Below, in pieces: positions 40,357-49,043 of a DNA stretch of 64,000 nt (within the stretch, counting starts at the first letter, position 1; each line of letters starts with the position of its first letter). This DNA is from Alphaproteobacteria bacterium (GTDB lineage: Bacteria; Pseudomonadota; Alphaproteobacteria; Kiloniellales; DSM-21159). Location of the stretch: positions 28,922 through 92,921 of the forward strand of contig JAUILQ010000021.1 in assembly GCA_030433005.1 (NCBI GenBank), written 5' to 3'. A program made the position numbers and the translations under genes. The notes beneath the pieces are model-generated. The model made no database searches, was not told the origin of the DNA, and worked only from the letters and a program-made list of their open reading frames with translations.

Positions 40357-42154
40357 AGCCCAGCCCTCCGCGCGGGTTCGCGCCGGCCCGCAGCAGCCCC
40401 GAGGCGTCGCGCGCCGCCGCCGTCAGGCGCCCCTCCGACCAGTCGTCGCCGACCACGAGGTCGTGGCCGCGCGCGCGCAGCTCGTCCTGGACGGCCGGCG
40501 CGAACCGGCCCTCGACGACCAGCCGGCCGGGGCTGGCGTGCCGCGGGTAGAAGGAGTTGGGCGCGTGCTCGCTGTGAAAGGCCGGCGCCTCGATCGCCTC
40601 CTGCAGGCCCATGCCGTGGACCAGGTGGCGGATCAGGAAGGCGGCCTGCCACTGCTCCTGCTGGTCGCCGCCCGGCGTCCCGCAGGCCAGGTAGCCGGCG
40701 CCCTCGCCGTCGAGCACCAGGGTCGGCGTCAGGGTCGAGCGCGGCCGCCGGCCGGGCGCCAGGGCGCCGGGTGCCTCGGGATCCAGCCACATGACCTGGG
40801 CACGGGTGCCGAGGGGGAAGCCGAGCTCGGGGATCGCCGGCGAGGACTGCAGCCAGCCGCCCGAGGGCGTCGCCGAGACCATGTTGCCGGCGGCGTCGAC
40901 GACGTCGAGGTGGCAGGTGTCGCCGACCACCGAGGTCAGCCGCCCGAGGTCCTGCACCGTCGGCTCGCCGCCGCCGTAGGCGCCGAGCAGGCCGTCCTCC
41001 CGCTTGCGCGCGCAGGCGGCGGCGTAGTCGGCCCGCCAGGCGACGCCCGCGAGGTCGCCCGGCCGCCAGCGGTTGTCGGCGCTCTCGCCGATCGCCGCAC
41101 GCCGTGCCGCCGCGTAGTCGCGCGACAGCAGCCGGCCGAGCGGCACCTCGACCTGCGCCGGATCGGCGTAGAGTTCGCGGTCGGCGAGCGCCAGCTTCAG
41201 GGCCTCGGCGACGCGGTGGACGAAGGCGCCGCCCAGCGGGTCGAGCGCGGCCATCTCGTCGGGCGGCAGCAGGTCGAGCGCCTGCAGCAGCGCCGGTCCC
41301 TGGGTCCAGGGGCCGCACTTGGCGACGACGTGGACGCCGTAGGCCTGGGTCACCGGCGCCTCGAAGACGGCCCGCCAGCCGGCGAGGTCGTCGCCGGTCA
41401 GCAGCGCGCCGTGCGCCGCGCCGGAGACGTCCATGGCCACGGTCCGGCCGCAGAAGCGGTCGATGGCCTCGGCGACGAAGCCGTCCGACCAGGCGGCGCG
41501 CGCCGCCTCGATCTGGCGCAGGCGATCGCCGCCGGCCGCCTCGGCCTGCTCGAGCAGGCGCCCCCAGGTGCCGGCCAGCACCGGGTTGGCGAGCAGGCCG
41601 CCGACCGCCGGCACCGCGCCGCCCGGCAGAAACACCGCCTGGGAGTCCGGCCAGTGCCGGGCGAACATGCCGGCACTGGCCTGCAGGGTCGCGTGGAGCC
41701 GCTCGTCGACCGGCACGCCGCGCAGCGCGTAGCCGATCGCCGGCTCCAGGACCTCGCGCAGCGTCACGGTGCCCTTCTCCGCGAGCAGCGCCAGCCAGGC
41801 GTCGTAGGCGCCGGGCACGACCGCCGGCAGCAGGCCGGTGCCGGGAATCAGGTCCAGGCCGAGGGCGCGGAAGCGCTCGATGGTCGCCGCGGCCGGCGTC
41901 GGCCCCTGGCCGCAGAGCGCCTGGGTGTCGCCGCTGGCGGCCTCGTGGCAGAGCAGCGCCAGGTCGCCGGCCGGCCCGTTCAGATGAGGCGTCGCGACCT
42001 GCAGCACGAAGCCGGCGGCGACCGCCGCGTCGAAGGCGTTGCCGCCGCGCTCGAGCAGGCGCATGGCGGTGGCGCTGGCCAGCCAGTGGCTCGAGCTGGC
42101 GACGCCGTACCAGCCGGCGATCTCCGGTCGCGTCAGACGCAAGGAACCGTCCAC
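40340..42154 (-). CDS. Gamma-glutamyltransferase/acylase family Ntn-hydrolase (first copy)
   Basis: 604-residue protein of the gamma-glutamyltranspeptidase family. N-terminal AMRLLERGGNAFDAAVAAGF is the family start. The autoprocessing and catalytic threonine is in VVGDTCHLDVVDAAGNMVSA, followed by ATPSGGW and the C-terminal CGTPGGDQQEQWQAAFLIRH. Members hydrolyse or transfer gamma-glutamyl groups, or act as cephalosporin-type acylases. No signal peptide is seen, so it may be cytoplasmic. Start taken as GTG 42154; the open frame extends to 42232, but that part carries a regulatory box. First structural gene of the TRAP operon. Confidence 0.9.
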   Translation of the reverse strand: MDGSLRLTRPEIAGWYGVASSSHWLASATAMRLLERGGNAFDAAVAAGFVLQVATPHLNGPAGDLALLCHEAASGDTQALCGQGPTPAAATIERFRALGLDLIPGTGLLPAVVPGAYDAWLALLAEKGTVTLREVLEPAIGYALRGVPVDERLHATLQASAGMFARHWPDSQAVFLPGGAVPAVGGLLANPVLAGTWGRLLEQAEAAGGDRLRQIEAARAAWSDGFVAEAIDRFCGRTVAMDVSGAAHGALLTGDDLAGWRAVFEAPVTQAYGVHVVAKCGPWTQGPALLQALDLLPPDEMAALDPLGGAFVHRVAEALKLALADRELYADPAQVEVPLGRLLSRDYAAARRAAIGESADNRWRPGDLAGVAWRADYAAACARKREDGLLGAYGGGEPTVQDLGRLTSVVGDTCHLDVVDAAGNMVSATPSGGWLQSSPAIPELGFPLGTRAQVMWLDPEAPGALAPGRRPRSTLTPTLVLDGEGAGYLACGTPGGDQQEQWQAAFLIRHLVHGMGLQEAIEAPAFHSEHAPNSFYPRHASPGRLVVEGRFAPAVQDELRARGHDLVVGDDWSEGRLTAAARDASGLLRAGANPRGGLGYAVGR

Positions 42155-42192
42155 ATGATCCAAACGTAACCCATTATCCGGCCACGGGCGCT

Positions 42193-42205
42193 TTCGTGAA
42201 CCAAT
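42193..42205. promoter_or_regulatory. TTCGTGAACCAAT box upstream of the gamma-glutamyltransferase operon
   Basis: The 13-bp sequence lies 39-51 bp before the GTG start. It recurs with one change (TTCGTGACCCAAT) 17-29 bp upstream of the GntR/FCD gene at 43085-43097. This supports a binding site for that regulator. Confidence 0.55.
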
Positions 42206-42276
42206 CCTTGCAGGCTTCGGGCGGGGAGTCAAAGAGCGATCGGCCGGAGCGGACCCCGCCGCCGTCGCGGAACGGC

Positions 42277-43068
42277 TCAGATCAGGAAGAGATTGCGCCG
42301 GACGTTCTGCAGATGCGCCAGGATCGCCGCCTGCGCGGCCTCGCCGTCGCGCTGGCGCAGCGCGGCGACGATGCGCTCGTGGTCGGCCTGGTAGAGCGCC
42401 CGGCGCTCGTCGGTCAGACCGCGTCGGCGCAGGGCGGCCCAGCCGGGGGCGCGGCGGGCGTTGTGGATGCCCTCGACGATGGTCGCCAGGTACTTGTTCT
42501 TGCTGATCCGCGCGATCAGGGCGTGGAGCTGGTTGTCCCAGCGCTCGAACTCGCTCATCGAGGCGGCCGAGGCGCCCAGCGCGACGAGCCGCTCCAGTTC
42601 CTCGAGTTCCTCCTCGCTGGCGCGGCTGACCACGAGGCGGGCCAGCATCGGCTCGATCAGCAGCCGCGCCTCCATGACCTCTTCGGGATTGACCCGCCGC
42701 TCCGCCAGCGGCGGCTCGCCCCCTTCCGCACCCGACGGCTCGTCGGGGACCACCGATTCAGGGGGTGCCGGCTCCGACCCGCCGGCCATGGGCGGCGCGC
42801 CCGCGTCGCCGTCGGCGGCCTCGGACGCCCGGGGTCGGGCGAAGGTGCCGCGCCCGACCCCCCGCTCGATCAGCCCCTCGTCCTGCAGTCCCTTGAGGAC
42901 CTTGCGCACGGTGTTGCGGCTGAGCCGGAAGCGCGCCGCGAGCGCGCGTTCGGTCGGCAGCTGGGCGCCGGCGGCGAAGGAGCTCTGGCGTGTCAGATTG
43001 AGCACCAGCCGGCGCAGCTGGGCGGAGCGGGCGCGGGCCTGTGCCCTCGGATTGGTGTCCTGCTTCAT
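42277..43068 (-). CDS. GntR family transcriptional regulator, FadR/FCD subfamily
   Basis: 263-residue regulator. GntR winged helix at about residues 18-80 (LVLNLTRQSSFAAGAQLPTE, RFRLSRNTVRKVLKGLQDEG, ERGVGRGTFARP). A Pro/Ala/Glu-rich linker (about 85-128) leads to the helical FCD sensor domain at about 130-255 (EARLLIEPMLARLVVSRASE, WDNQLHALIARISKNKYLAT, YQADHERIVAALRQRDGEAA), with the usual Asp/His metal ligands. Start at 43068 is preferred to an in-frame start at 43107, which would cover its upstream box. It probably represses itself and the gamma-glutamyltransferase-TRAP operon. Confidence 0.91.
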   Translation of the reverse strand: MKQDTNPRAQARARSAQLRRLVLNLTRQSSFAAGAQLPTERALAARFRLSRNTVRKVLKGLQDEGLIERGVGRGTFARPRASEAADGDAGAPPMAGGSEPAPPESVVPDEPSGAEGGEPPLAERRVNPEEVMEARLLIEPMLARLVVSRASEEELEELERLVALGASAASMSEFERWDNQLHALIARISKNKYLATIVEGIHNARRAPGWAALRRRGLTDERRALYQADHERIVAALRQRDGEAAQAAILAHLQNVRRNLFLI

Positions 43069-43084
43069 CGGCGACCAAGGCTGG

Positions 43085-43097
43085 TTCGTGACCCAAT
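43085..43097. promoter_or_regulatory. TTCGTGACCCAAT box upstream of the GntR/FCD gene
   Basis: Matches the box at 42193-42205 in 12 of 13 bases. The surrounding TGGTTCGTGACCCA is an imperfect dyad, as expected for a dimeric GntR protein. Position just before the regulator start suggests autorepression. Confidence 0.55.
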
Positions 43098-43163
43098 GAA
43101 GTACCAATATCGCGTCGCCGGGCGCGAGACAAGCGTGACCCGGCGGGCTCAGCCGATGGGGGC

Positions 43164-44840
43164 TCAGCGCGCCGGGCTCTCCGCGGCGACGGCGTAGGCC
43201 CCGGCCTGCTCGGACGTCAGCAGACCCTGCTCGAGCTCGCGCGCCACGGTTTCGCGCGGGCGCTCGGCCGGGTCGCCGAAACCGCCGCCGCCGGCGGTCT
43301 CGATGACCAGGCGGTCGCCGCGCTGCAGCAGGAAGTTGGTCTTCGAGGGCAGCTCGATGGTCTCGCCGCCGCGTTCGACCAGGAAGCGCGAGGGCGCGCC
43401 CTCCTGCCCGCCGAACAGCCCCCAGGGCGCGATGCGGAAGCGGTCCGAGTAGCAGTTGAAGACGACGCCGTCGTCGAGGATGCGGTAGACGCGGCGCACG
43501 CCCAGGCCGCCGCGCCGCCGCCCGGCGCCGGCCGAGCCGCGGCGCAGCCCGTACTCCTCGATCAGCATGAAGGGATAGTCCTGCTCCAGCGACTCGACCG
43601 GCACGTTGGAGCAGTTGCCGACGTAGCCGTCGACGACGTCGGCGCCGTCGGCCCCGTGCGAGGCGCCCCAGCCGCCGCCGACCACCTCCATGTAGACACG
43701 GTAGCGGTCGGCGCCGAGATGGCCCATGCCGATGGCGTTGGTGGTGTCGTGGCCCGAGGTCAGCACGCGCTCCGGCGCGACCGGCGCGAGCGCGCGCATG
43801 ATCGCGTTGTAGACGCGGTGGCAGGCGCTGTTGCGCGCGCGCACCGCGAGCGGCTTGCTCGGGTTGAGGAACGAGCCGTGCGGCACCTCGACCGCGCGGA
43901 TCGGCCGGTACAGGCCGTCGTTGACCGGGATCTCGCCGCCGCCGAGCACCACCGCCAGGGCGCCGTAGACGGCGGCGACGGTCGAGGCCAGCGGCGAGTT
44001 GATGATGCCCTTGGTCTGCTCGGCGCTGCCGGCGAGGTCGACCGCGACCTCGTCGCCGTCGATCGTCACGGCGACGCGCACCTTCAGGGGTTCCGAGCCG
44101 AAGCCGTTGTCGTCGACGAAGTCCTCGGCCTCGTAGCGGCCGTCGGGGATCGAGCGGATCGCCTCGCGGGTCAGCCGCTCGGCGTAGTCCTGCAGCTCGC
44201 TCGCCGCCGCCATCACCGTGTCCTCGCCGAAGCGCTCGAGCATCTCCAGGAAGCGCTGGGCGCCGGTCCGATTGGCGGCGAGCTGGGCGTGCAGGTCGCC
44301 GAGCACCTGGCCGGGCGCGCGCACGTTGAAGCGCACGAACTGCTCCAGCATGCCCTGGCCCATGTCGCGGCGCGTGTCGAAGCGCAGCGGCGGGATGCGC
44401 AGGCCCTCGGCGTAGACGTCGCCGGCCCCGGCGTTCGGCCCGGCGGCGCCGCCGCCGACGTCGATGTGGTGGCCGAGCGAGGCGCTGAAGGCGACCAGCC
44501 GCTCGTCGCGGAACACCGGCGAGAAGATCAGGATGTCGTTCAGGTGCTGCGCACCGCTGTAGGGATCGTTGGTGATCAGCGCCTCGCCCGGGCGCAGGGT
44601 CGAGAGGTCGTAGCGCCGGGCGAACTCCTGGAAGACCATGCCGAAGGAGTTCATGTGGATCGGGCAGAACTGCGCCTGCGCGATGATCCGGCCCTGGCGG
44701 TCGAGGAACGAGGTCGAGCAGTCGCGCGCCTCGCGGATGATCGTCGAGTGCGCCGAGCGCACCAGCATCTCGCCCATCTCCTGCGCGACCGCGTGCAGGC
44801 CGTGGCTGACGATGTTGAAGGTCGCGCTGTCGAGGCTCAT
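43164..44840 (-). CDS. Hydantoinase B/5-oxoprolinase beta-type subunit (first copy)
   Basis: 558-residue HyuB-family protein. Typical stretches: AHSTIIREARDCSTSFLDRQ, EALITNDPYSGAQHLNDILI, VAFSASLGHHIDVGGGAAGP (His/Asp metal-site region) and a C-terminal GGGGFGDPAERPRETVARE. With HyuA it makes an ATP-dependent cyclic amidase that opens 5-oxoproline, N-methylhydantoin or similar rings, or it carboxylates ketones in distant relatives. ATGA overlap with the HyuA gene upstream shows an obligate pair. The paralogue at 55782-57455 differs enough that substrates may differ. Confidence 0.92.
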   Translation of the reverse strand: MSLDSATFNIVSHGLHAVAQEMGEMLVRSAHSTIIREARDCSTSFLDRQGRIIAQAQFCPIHMNSFGMVFQEFARRYDLSTLRPGEALITNDPYSGAQHLNDILIFSPVFRDERLVAFSASLGHHIDVGGGAAGPNAGAGDVYAEGLRIPPLRFDTRRDMGQGMLEQFVRFNVRAPGQVLGDLHAQLAANRTGAQRFLEMLERFGEDTVMAAASELQDYAERLTREAIRSIPDGRYEAEDFVDDNGFGSEPLKVRVAVTIDGDEVAVDLAGSAEQTKGIINSPLASTVAAVYGALAVVLGGGEIPVNDGLYRPIRAVEVPHGSFLNPSKPLAVRARNSACHRVYNAIMRALAPVAPERVLTSGHDTTNAIGMGHLGADRYRVYMEVVGGGWGASHGADGADVVDGYVGNCSNVPVESLEQDYPFMLIEEYGLRRGSAGAGRRRGGLGVRRVYRILDDGVVFNCYSDRFRIAPWGLFGGQEGAPSRFLVERGGETIELPSKTNFLLQRGDRLVIETAGGGGFGDPAERPRETVARELEQGLLTSEQAGAYAVAAESPAR

Positions 44841-46897
44841 GCCTGGCTCCCGTCGTCAGATCCGTCGGCGCTCAGCTCGATGGCGCCGAGCCCGCCGATG
44901 CGCGCCGTCCAGCCCGGCGGCACGAAGGTCGTCGAGGTCGGCTCCTCGATCACCGCGCAGCCGGCGATCTCGAAGCCTTCCGGCAGGCTGGCGCGGCGCA
45001 GGAAGGCGCAGTCGCGCGGCGCGCCCCGATAGCGGACGACGCCCCGAACGATCTCCGGCCGAACGATTTCCGGCCCGGCGTCCGCGGCCGCCGCGAAGCG
45101 GTCCAGCACACTGCTCTCGCGCGGCTTGCCGGCCACCAGCCGGAAGGTGACGATCTCCAGGGCCTCGCCGGCCGGCGCCTCGCCGTAGACCGCCTCGTGG
45201 ACCGCACGGAAGGCCTGCTCCAGATAGCCGCGCCCGCCGGCGTCCAGCCGCGCCGGGTCGATCTCGACCTGCAGCTCGAAGCCCTGGCCGACGTAGCGCA
45301 TCTCCAGGATCCACTGAAACTGCAGACTGTCGGCCGCGATGCCGTAGTCGGCGAACTCGGCGGCTGCCGCGTTCTGCATCCGCTCGAAGGTCGCCTCGAC
45401 TCCGGCGACGGCGGCCTCGTCGAGAGCCGCGAAAGCAGTCTCCCGGTAGACCCGTTTGAGCTCGGAGACCAGCAGCCCGGTCGCCGAGAACAGGCCCGGA
45501 TTGGGCGGCACGACGATCCGGCCGATCTTCAGGTCGTCGGCGACCAGCGCGGCGATCATTGGGCCCATGCCGCCGTAGGCGTAGAGCGCGTGGCGCTTCG
45601 GATCGTGGCCGCGCTGCACCGAGACGAGGCGCACGCCGCGGCTGACGTTGGCCGTGGCGATCGCGACGATTGCCTCCGCCGTCTCCTCGGGGCCGCTGCC
45701 GAGCGGCTCGGCGAGGCTGGCGAGCGCACGCCCGGCGGCCTCGGAGTCGAGGGTCATGCGTCCGCCGAGGAACTGGTCGGGCCGGATCCAGCCGAGCGCG
45801 ACCAGGGCGTCCGTCACGGTCGGCGCCTCGCCGCCGCGGCCGTAGCAGGCCGGGCCAGGCTGCGCCCCGGCGGACTGCGGGCCGACCTGCAGCATGCCGC
45901 CGCGGTCGATCCAGGCGATGCTGCCGCCGCCGGCGCCGACGTTGGAGATGTCGACGGTCGGCATGCCGACCGGCAGGCCGTCGATCTCGCTCTCGGCGCG
46001 CACCTTCGGCTCGCCGCCGACGACCAGGCAGACGTCGGCGCTGGTGCCGCCGATGTCGAGGGTCAGCAGGTCGGCATCGCCCAGTCGCGCCGCCGTGCGC
46101 GTCGCGGCGATGACGCCGGCCGCCGGACCGGAATTGAGCATCTCGACGCCGCGCTCGCTGAGTCCGGCGGCCGGCAGGATGCCGCCGGAGGACTGCATGA
46201 CGAAGAGCCGCGAGCCGGCACTCTCGAGTCGGCTCTCGATCTGCCCGAGGTAGCGGCCGACGAGCGGCGCCAGGTAGGCCGCCATCGCCGTCGTCGAGGC
46301 TCGCTCGTACTCCCGGAAGGTCGGCAGCACCGCCGAGGAGAGGATCACCGGCAGCGCCGGGTGGCGCGCCCGGATCAGCGTCGCCAGCCGCTGCTCGTGC
46401 TCGGGGTTGCGGTAGGCGTGGAGCAGGCAGACGGCGATCGCCTGCGGCTGCTGGGTCTCGACCAGGCGGTCGATCGCCTCGGCCGCCGCCGCCTCGTCCA
46501 GCGGCTCGACGATCCGGCCGTCCGCGCCGATGCGCTCCGGCACCTCGGCGATGCGCTCGAGCGGGATCAGCGGCTCCGGCTTCAGGCAAGCGATCGCGTA
46601 GACGTTCGGTCGCAGCTGGCGCTGAATCGCCAGCAGGTCGCGGAAGCCGCGGGTGGTCAGCAGAGCGGCGCGGCAGCCGCGGCGCTCGATCACCGCGTTG
46701 GTCGCCACCGTCGAGCCGTGGAACAGGCTGGCCACCGCCTCGACCCGGCCGCCCAGCGCCTCCTCCAGGCCGGCGATCACGCCGCGCGCCGGATCGTCGG
46801 GCGTCGAGGGCACCTTGTGGGTACGCACGCCGCCCTCGCCGTCGGTCCAGATCAGGTCGGTGAAGGTGCCGCCCACCTCGATCGCCATCTCGACCAA
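44837..46897 (-). CDS. Hydantoinase A/5-oxoprolinase alpha-type ATPase subunit (first copy)
   Basis: About 686-residue HyuA-family protein with an actin/HSP70-like ATPase fold. Motifs: IEVGGTFTDLIWTD at the N-terminus, FHGSTVATNAVIERRG, LTLDIGGTSADVCLVVGGEP, and GPQSAGAQPGPACYGRGG. It activates the cyclic amide with ATP for its HyuB partner. The start is uncertain: TTG 46897 has GAGGAG nine bases upstream, while ATG 46888 lies too far from it. Near the C-terminus a 15-bp tandem duplication repeats PEIVR. A box matching one near the XRE-cupin gene lies 54-73 bp upstream. Confidence 0.92.
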   Translation of the reverse strand: MVEMAIEVGGTFTDLIWTDGEGGVRTHKVPSTPDDPARGVIAGLEEALGGRVEAVASLFHGSTVATNAVIERRGCRAALLTTRGFRDLLAIQRQLRPNVYAIACLKPEPLIPLERIAEVPERIGADGRIVEPLDEAAAAEAIDRLVETQQPQAIAVCLLHAYRNPEHEQRLATLIRARHPALPVILSSAVLPTFREYERASTTAMAAYLAPLVGRYLGQIESRLESAGSRLFVMQSSGGILPAAGLSERGVEMLNSGPAAGVIAATRTAARLGDADLLTLDIGGTSADVCLVVGGEPKVRAESEIDGLPVGMPTVDISNVGAGGGSIAWIDRGGMLQVGPQSAGAQPGPACYGRGGEAPTVTDALVALGWIRPDQFLGGRMTLDSEAAGRALASLAEPLGSGPEETAEAIVAIATANVSRGVRLVSVQRGHDPKRHALYAYGGMGPMIAALVADDLKIGRIVVPPNPGLFSATGLLVSELKRVYRETAFAALDEAAVAGVEATFERMQNAAAAEFADYGIAADSLQFQWILEMRYVGQGFELQVEIDPARLDAGGRGYLEQAFRAVHEAVYGEAPAGEALEIVTFRLVAGKPRESSVLDRFAAAADAGPEIVRPEIVRGVVRYRGAPRDCAFLRRASLPEGFEIAGCAVIEEPTSTTFVPPGWTARIGGLGAIELSADGSDDGSQA
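45046..45075. repeat. 15-bp in-frame tandem duplication inside hyuA
   Basis: GAACGATCTCCGGCC is followed at once by GAACGATTTCCGGCC (14 of 15 identical). On the coding strand it yields PEIVR twice in a row (GPEIVRPEIVRG). It looks like recent slippage and keeps the frame. Confidence 0.8.
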
Positions 46898-46950
46898 AGG
46901 CCCGCTCTCCTCGTTGCCGGCTTCGCGCCGCGGCCGGGACCGGCCGCAGA

Positions 46951-46970
46951 AATGAAATTCCTGAAGCAAA
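46951..46970. promoter_or_regulatory. AATGAAAT-TCC-N4-GCAAA box upstream of hyuA
   Basis: This AT-rich stretch matches the one directly before the XRE-cupin regulator (52190-52210), which differs by one inserted A and the four spacer bases. It lies in the gap between the MFS gene and hyuA. It may be a binding site of the XRE-cupin protein. Confidence 0.45.
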
Positions 46971-46996
46971 ATTTTAGGGCTCGTCGCGACGCGGCG

Positions 46997-48205
46997 TCAA
47001 TCGGCGGCGTCGGCGTCCGGCCGCAGGGCTCGCGCGAGAGCGTAGAACACCAGGATCAGCGCCGCGCTCGCCAGCAGCAGGGCGACCGCCAGCCAGAGCG
47101 GCGCGGCGGCGCTGCCGGTGGCGTCGACCAGCCAGCCGCCCATGGCCGGGAAGGCGAAGAAGCCGGCGTAGAACAGCGTGAAGTAGATGCCGTAGCCGGT
47201 CCCCAGATCGGCCTCCGGCAGCGTGCGCTGCAGCAGGCCGCTGAACGGCGCCGCCGGCGCGCCCCAGGCGATGCCCAGGAGCAGCGTCAGCACGGTCGGG
47301 GCGAGGTCGAGCAGCACGCCGGCGACGAGCAGGGCCGAGGCGAGCGAGCCGCCCAGGATGACCCCGCGCGCGCTGCCCAGGCGGTCCGCCGCCCAGCCGC
47401 CGAGCGGCGTGCCGACGAGGCCGAGCCAGACGATCAGGCTGGTCGCCGCGCTGGCGCCGGCCAGCGTCATGCCGCGCTCGATCAGCAACGGCGGCGCGAA
47501 GCTGAGGAACAGGATGCCGCCGGCGGTGAAGCAGGCGAAGGCCGCGCCGAGGGTGAAGGACAGCCAGCGGCTCCTGGCATCGAGGCGGAACAGGCTGGAG
47601 GGCCGCGGAACGGCCGCCGTCGCCGGGCGCGCCGGCTCGCGCACGAAGGCGAGCCCGAGAACGGCAGCGCCGACGGTGACCGCGGTCAGGATCCACAGCG
47701 GCTGGCGCCAGCCGGCGGTCTCGGCCAGCAGCGGGTAGCTGACCGCCGCAAGGCCGAGGCCGACCGGCCAGGCGCTCATCACGATCGAGATCGCGCTGTT
47801 CATCGCCTTGCCTTCGAACAGCCGGGCGACGAGCCGCAGGAAGGCGATGTTCATCAGGATCGCGCCGGTGCCCGAGACCAGCCGCGCCGCCATCGCGCCG
47901 GCGAAGCCGTCGGCCAGGGCCAGCCACAGGCTGCCGGCCGCCATCAGGACGACACCGGTGACGCCGATGCCGAGATGGCCGAAGCGCGCGATCAGCACCG
48001 AGCCGGGCAGCGCCAGCAGCACGCCGGGCGCCAGGAACAGCCCGATCAGCAGGCCGATCTGGCTGTAGCTGAAGCCGAGGTCGGCCATCAGGAAGGGCGT
48101 CAGCGAGGCGATGGTCTGCAGCTGCAGGCCCATGCAGAAGCGCCCCGACGAGAGCGCCAGCAGCACCCGCGCCGGGCGCGGCGGCGCCGTCCCGCGGCCG
48201 GTCAC
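46997..48205 (-). CDS. MFS family transporter
   Basis: 402-residue membrane protein with about 12 predicted helices. It has the loop-2-3-type signature in IARFGHLGIGVTG and a second in AADRLGSARGVILGG after helix 8. Similar small MFS carriers (CynX/NimT or OFA-like) move cyanate, nitroimidazoles or organic acids. It lies between dctQ (39 bp) and hyuA (about 100 bp) on the same strand, so it may import or export the cyclic amide or its hydrolysis product. No specific subfamily can be assigned. Confidence 0.9.
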   Translation of the reverse strand: MTGRGTAPPRPARVLLALSSGRFCMGLQLQTIASLTPFLMADLGFSYSQIGLLIGLFLAPGVLLALPGSVLIARFGHLGIGVTGVVLMAAGSLWLALADGFAGAMAARLVSGTGAILMNIAFLRLVARLFEGKAMNSAISIVMSAWPVGLGLAAVSYPLLAETAGWRQPLWILTAVTVGAAVLGLAFVREPARPATAAVPRPSSLFRLDARSRWLSFTLGAAFACFTAGGILFLSFAPPLLIERGMTLAGASAATSLIVWLGLVGTPLGGWAADRLGSARGVILGGSLASALLVAGVLLDLAPTVLTLLLGIAWGAPAAPFSGLLQRTLPEADLGTGYGIYFTLFYAGFFAFPAMGGWLVDATGSAAAPLWLAVALLLASAALILVFYALARALRPDADAAD

Positions 48206-48244
48206 GGCGGCGATCCGGACACGCCTGGCCGACCGGGGCCGCGC

Positions 48245-48811
48245 CTACTCCACGGTCGCCTGGAGGTGGGTCTCGGCGTCCCGCGGGCTGAGCACCGCCT
48301 TGAGGGCGCGCAGCAGCGCGGCGACCGCCAGCAGGCCGAAGGAAACCGGCAGGAAGTAGCGGCTCGGCCAGATCTCGATCAGCGCGGCGCCCATGACCAT
48401 CTCGCGCGACGCCATGGCGCGCAGCGAGTCGAACCAGGACTGGTAGGCGAACAGCCCGAAGAACAGCGCGGTCACGAGCGTCGAGAAGACGAACACCGCC
48501 CGGCGCAGCAGCAGCGGCATGTTCAGGTAGATGAGGTCGACGGTGATGTGCTCGTCGCGCAGCTCCATGTAGGCCAGCGGCAGGCAGACGGCGGCGACCA
48601 TGTAGTAGAAGGAGACGATCTCGGTGGTGCCGTAGACCGGATGGGTGAAGGCCAGGCGCCCGACCACGTCGGCGATGACGTGCAGCGCCATCAGCACCAG
48701 CGCCACCGTGCCGAGCACCAGCAGCAGGCGGGTCAGCCCGGCGAGCGCCCGTTCGATGGCGTGCAGGAGCCTCGAAGCCCCGCCGCTGCCGTCCCTGCTG
48801 CTGTCGCTCAC
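48245..48811 (-). CDS. TRAP transporter small permease subunit (DctQ)
   Basis: 188-residue membrane protein with four helices. Signature stretches: LHVIADVVGRLAFTHPVYGT, TTEIVSFYYMVAAVCLPLAY and ELRDEHITVDLIYLNMP, as in DctQ. Start is GTG 48811, with GGGAG eight bases upstream; an open frame extends to 49249 but lacks similarity and overlaps the divergent gene. No DctM follows it; the nearest unfused DctM is at 52379 on the other strand and the DctP at 50311. These three probably form one transporter despite being split. First gene of the minus-strand unit. Confidence 0.88.
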   Translation of the reverse strand: MSDSSRDGSGGASRLLHAIERALAGLTRLLLVLGTVALVLMALHVIADVVGRLAFTHPVYGTTEIVSFYYMVAAVCLPLAYMELRDEHITVDLIYLNMPLLLRRAVFVFSTLVTALFFGLFAYQSWFDSLRAMASREMVMGAALIEIWPSRYFLPVSFGLLAVAALLRALKAVLSPRDAETHLQATVE

Positions 48812-48923
48812 CTCGGCGTCTCCCGGCTGAAGGTCCCGAACCCCGGAGCGCCCCGCGCCCCGTCGGGTGACGGGGGCTGAGGGCTTTCCGGGCGTCCGTT
48901 TGCAAACTCTGTCGGCTGATAGT

Positions 48924-48949
48924 TTGAAATATCGCACGCGATGTTTCAA
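48924..48949. promoter_or_regulatory. 26-bp near-perfect palindrome between dctQ and the flavin oxidoreductase gene, candidate operator
   Basis: TTGAAATATCGC at the left pairs with GCGATGTTTCAA at the right, differing only by one arm pair and the central AC. It sits in an AT-rich patch in the middle of a 232-bp divergent gap, with a GTTTGCAAAC palindrome about 25 bp to its left. It could control both dctQ-MFS-hyuAB and the OYE-dctP genes. Confidence 0.6.
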
Positions 48950-49043
48950 TATCGCTTCCATGATCTCCGCCCGCAACGCCCCCGCGACCCGGGGCTCGCG
49001 GCCCGAGGCGGAGGCGGTCTGAACATCTCGGAGGAAAGCCGAC

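Noticed and set aside
37090..40794. Open frame of about 1230 codons on the plus strand, opposite the TRAP operon
   Set aside because: Antisense shadow of DctP and the fused TRAP permease; composition is Arg/His/Gln/Asp-rich with no recognisable domain.
45197..48880. Open frame of about 1230 codons on the plus strand across hyuA, MFS and dctQ
   Set aside because: Antisense to three recognised genes and crosses their boundaries; no motif, so not a real gene.
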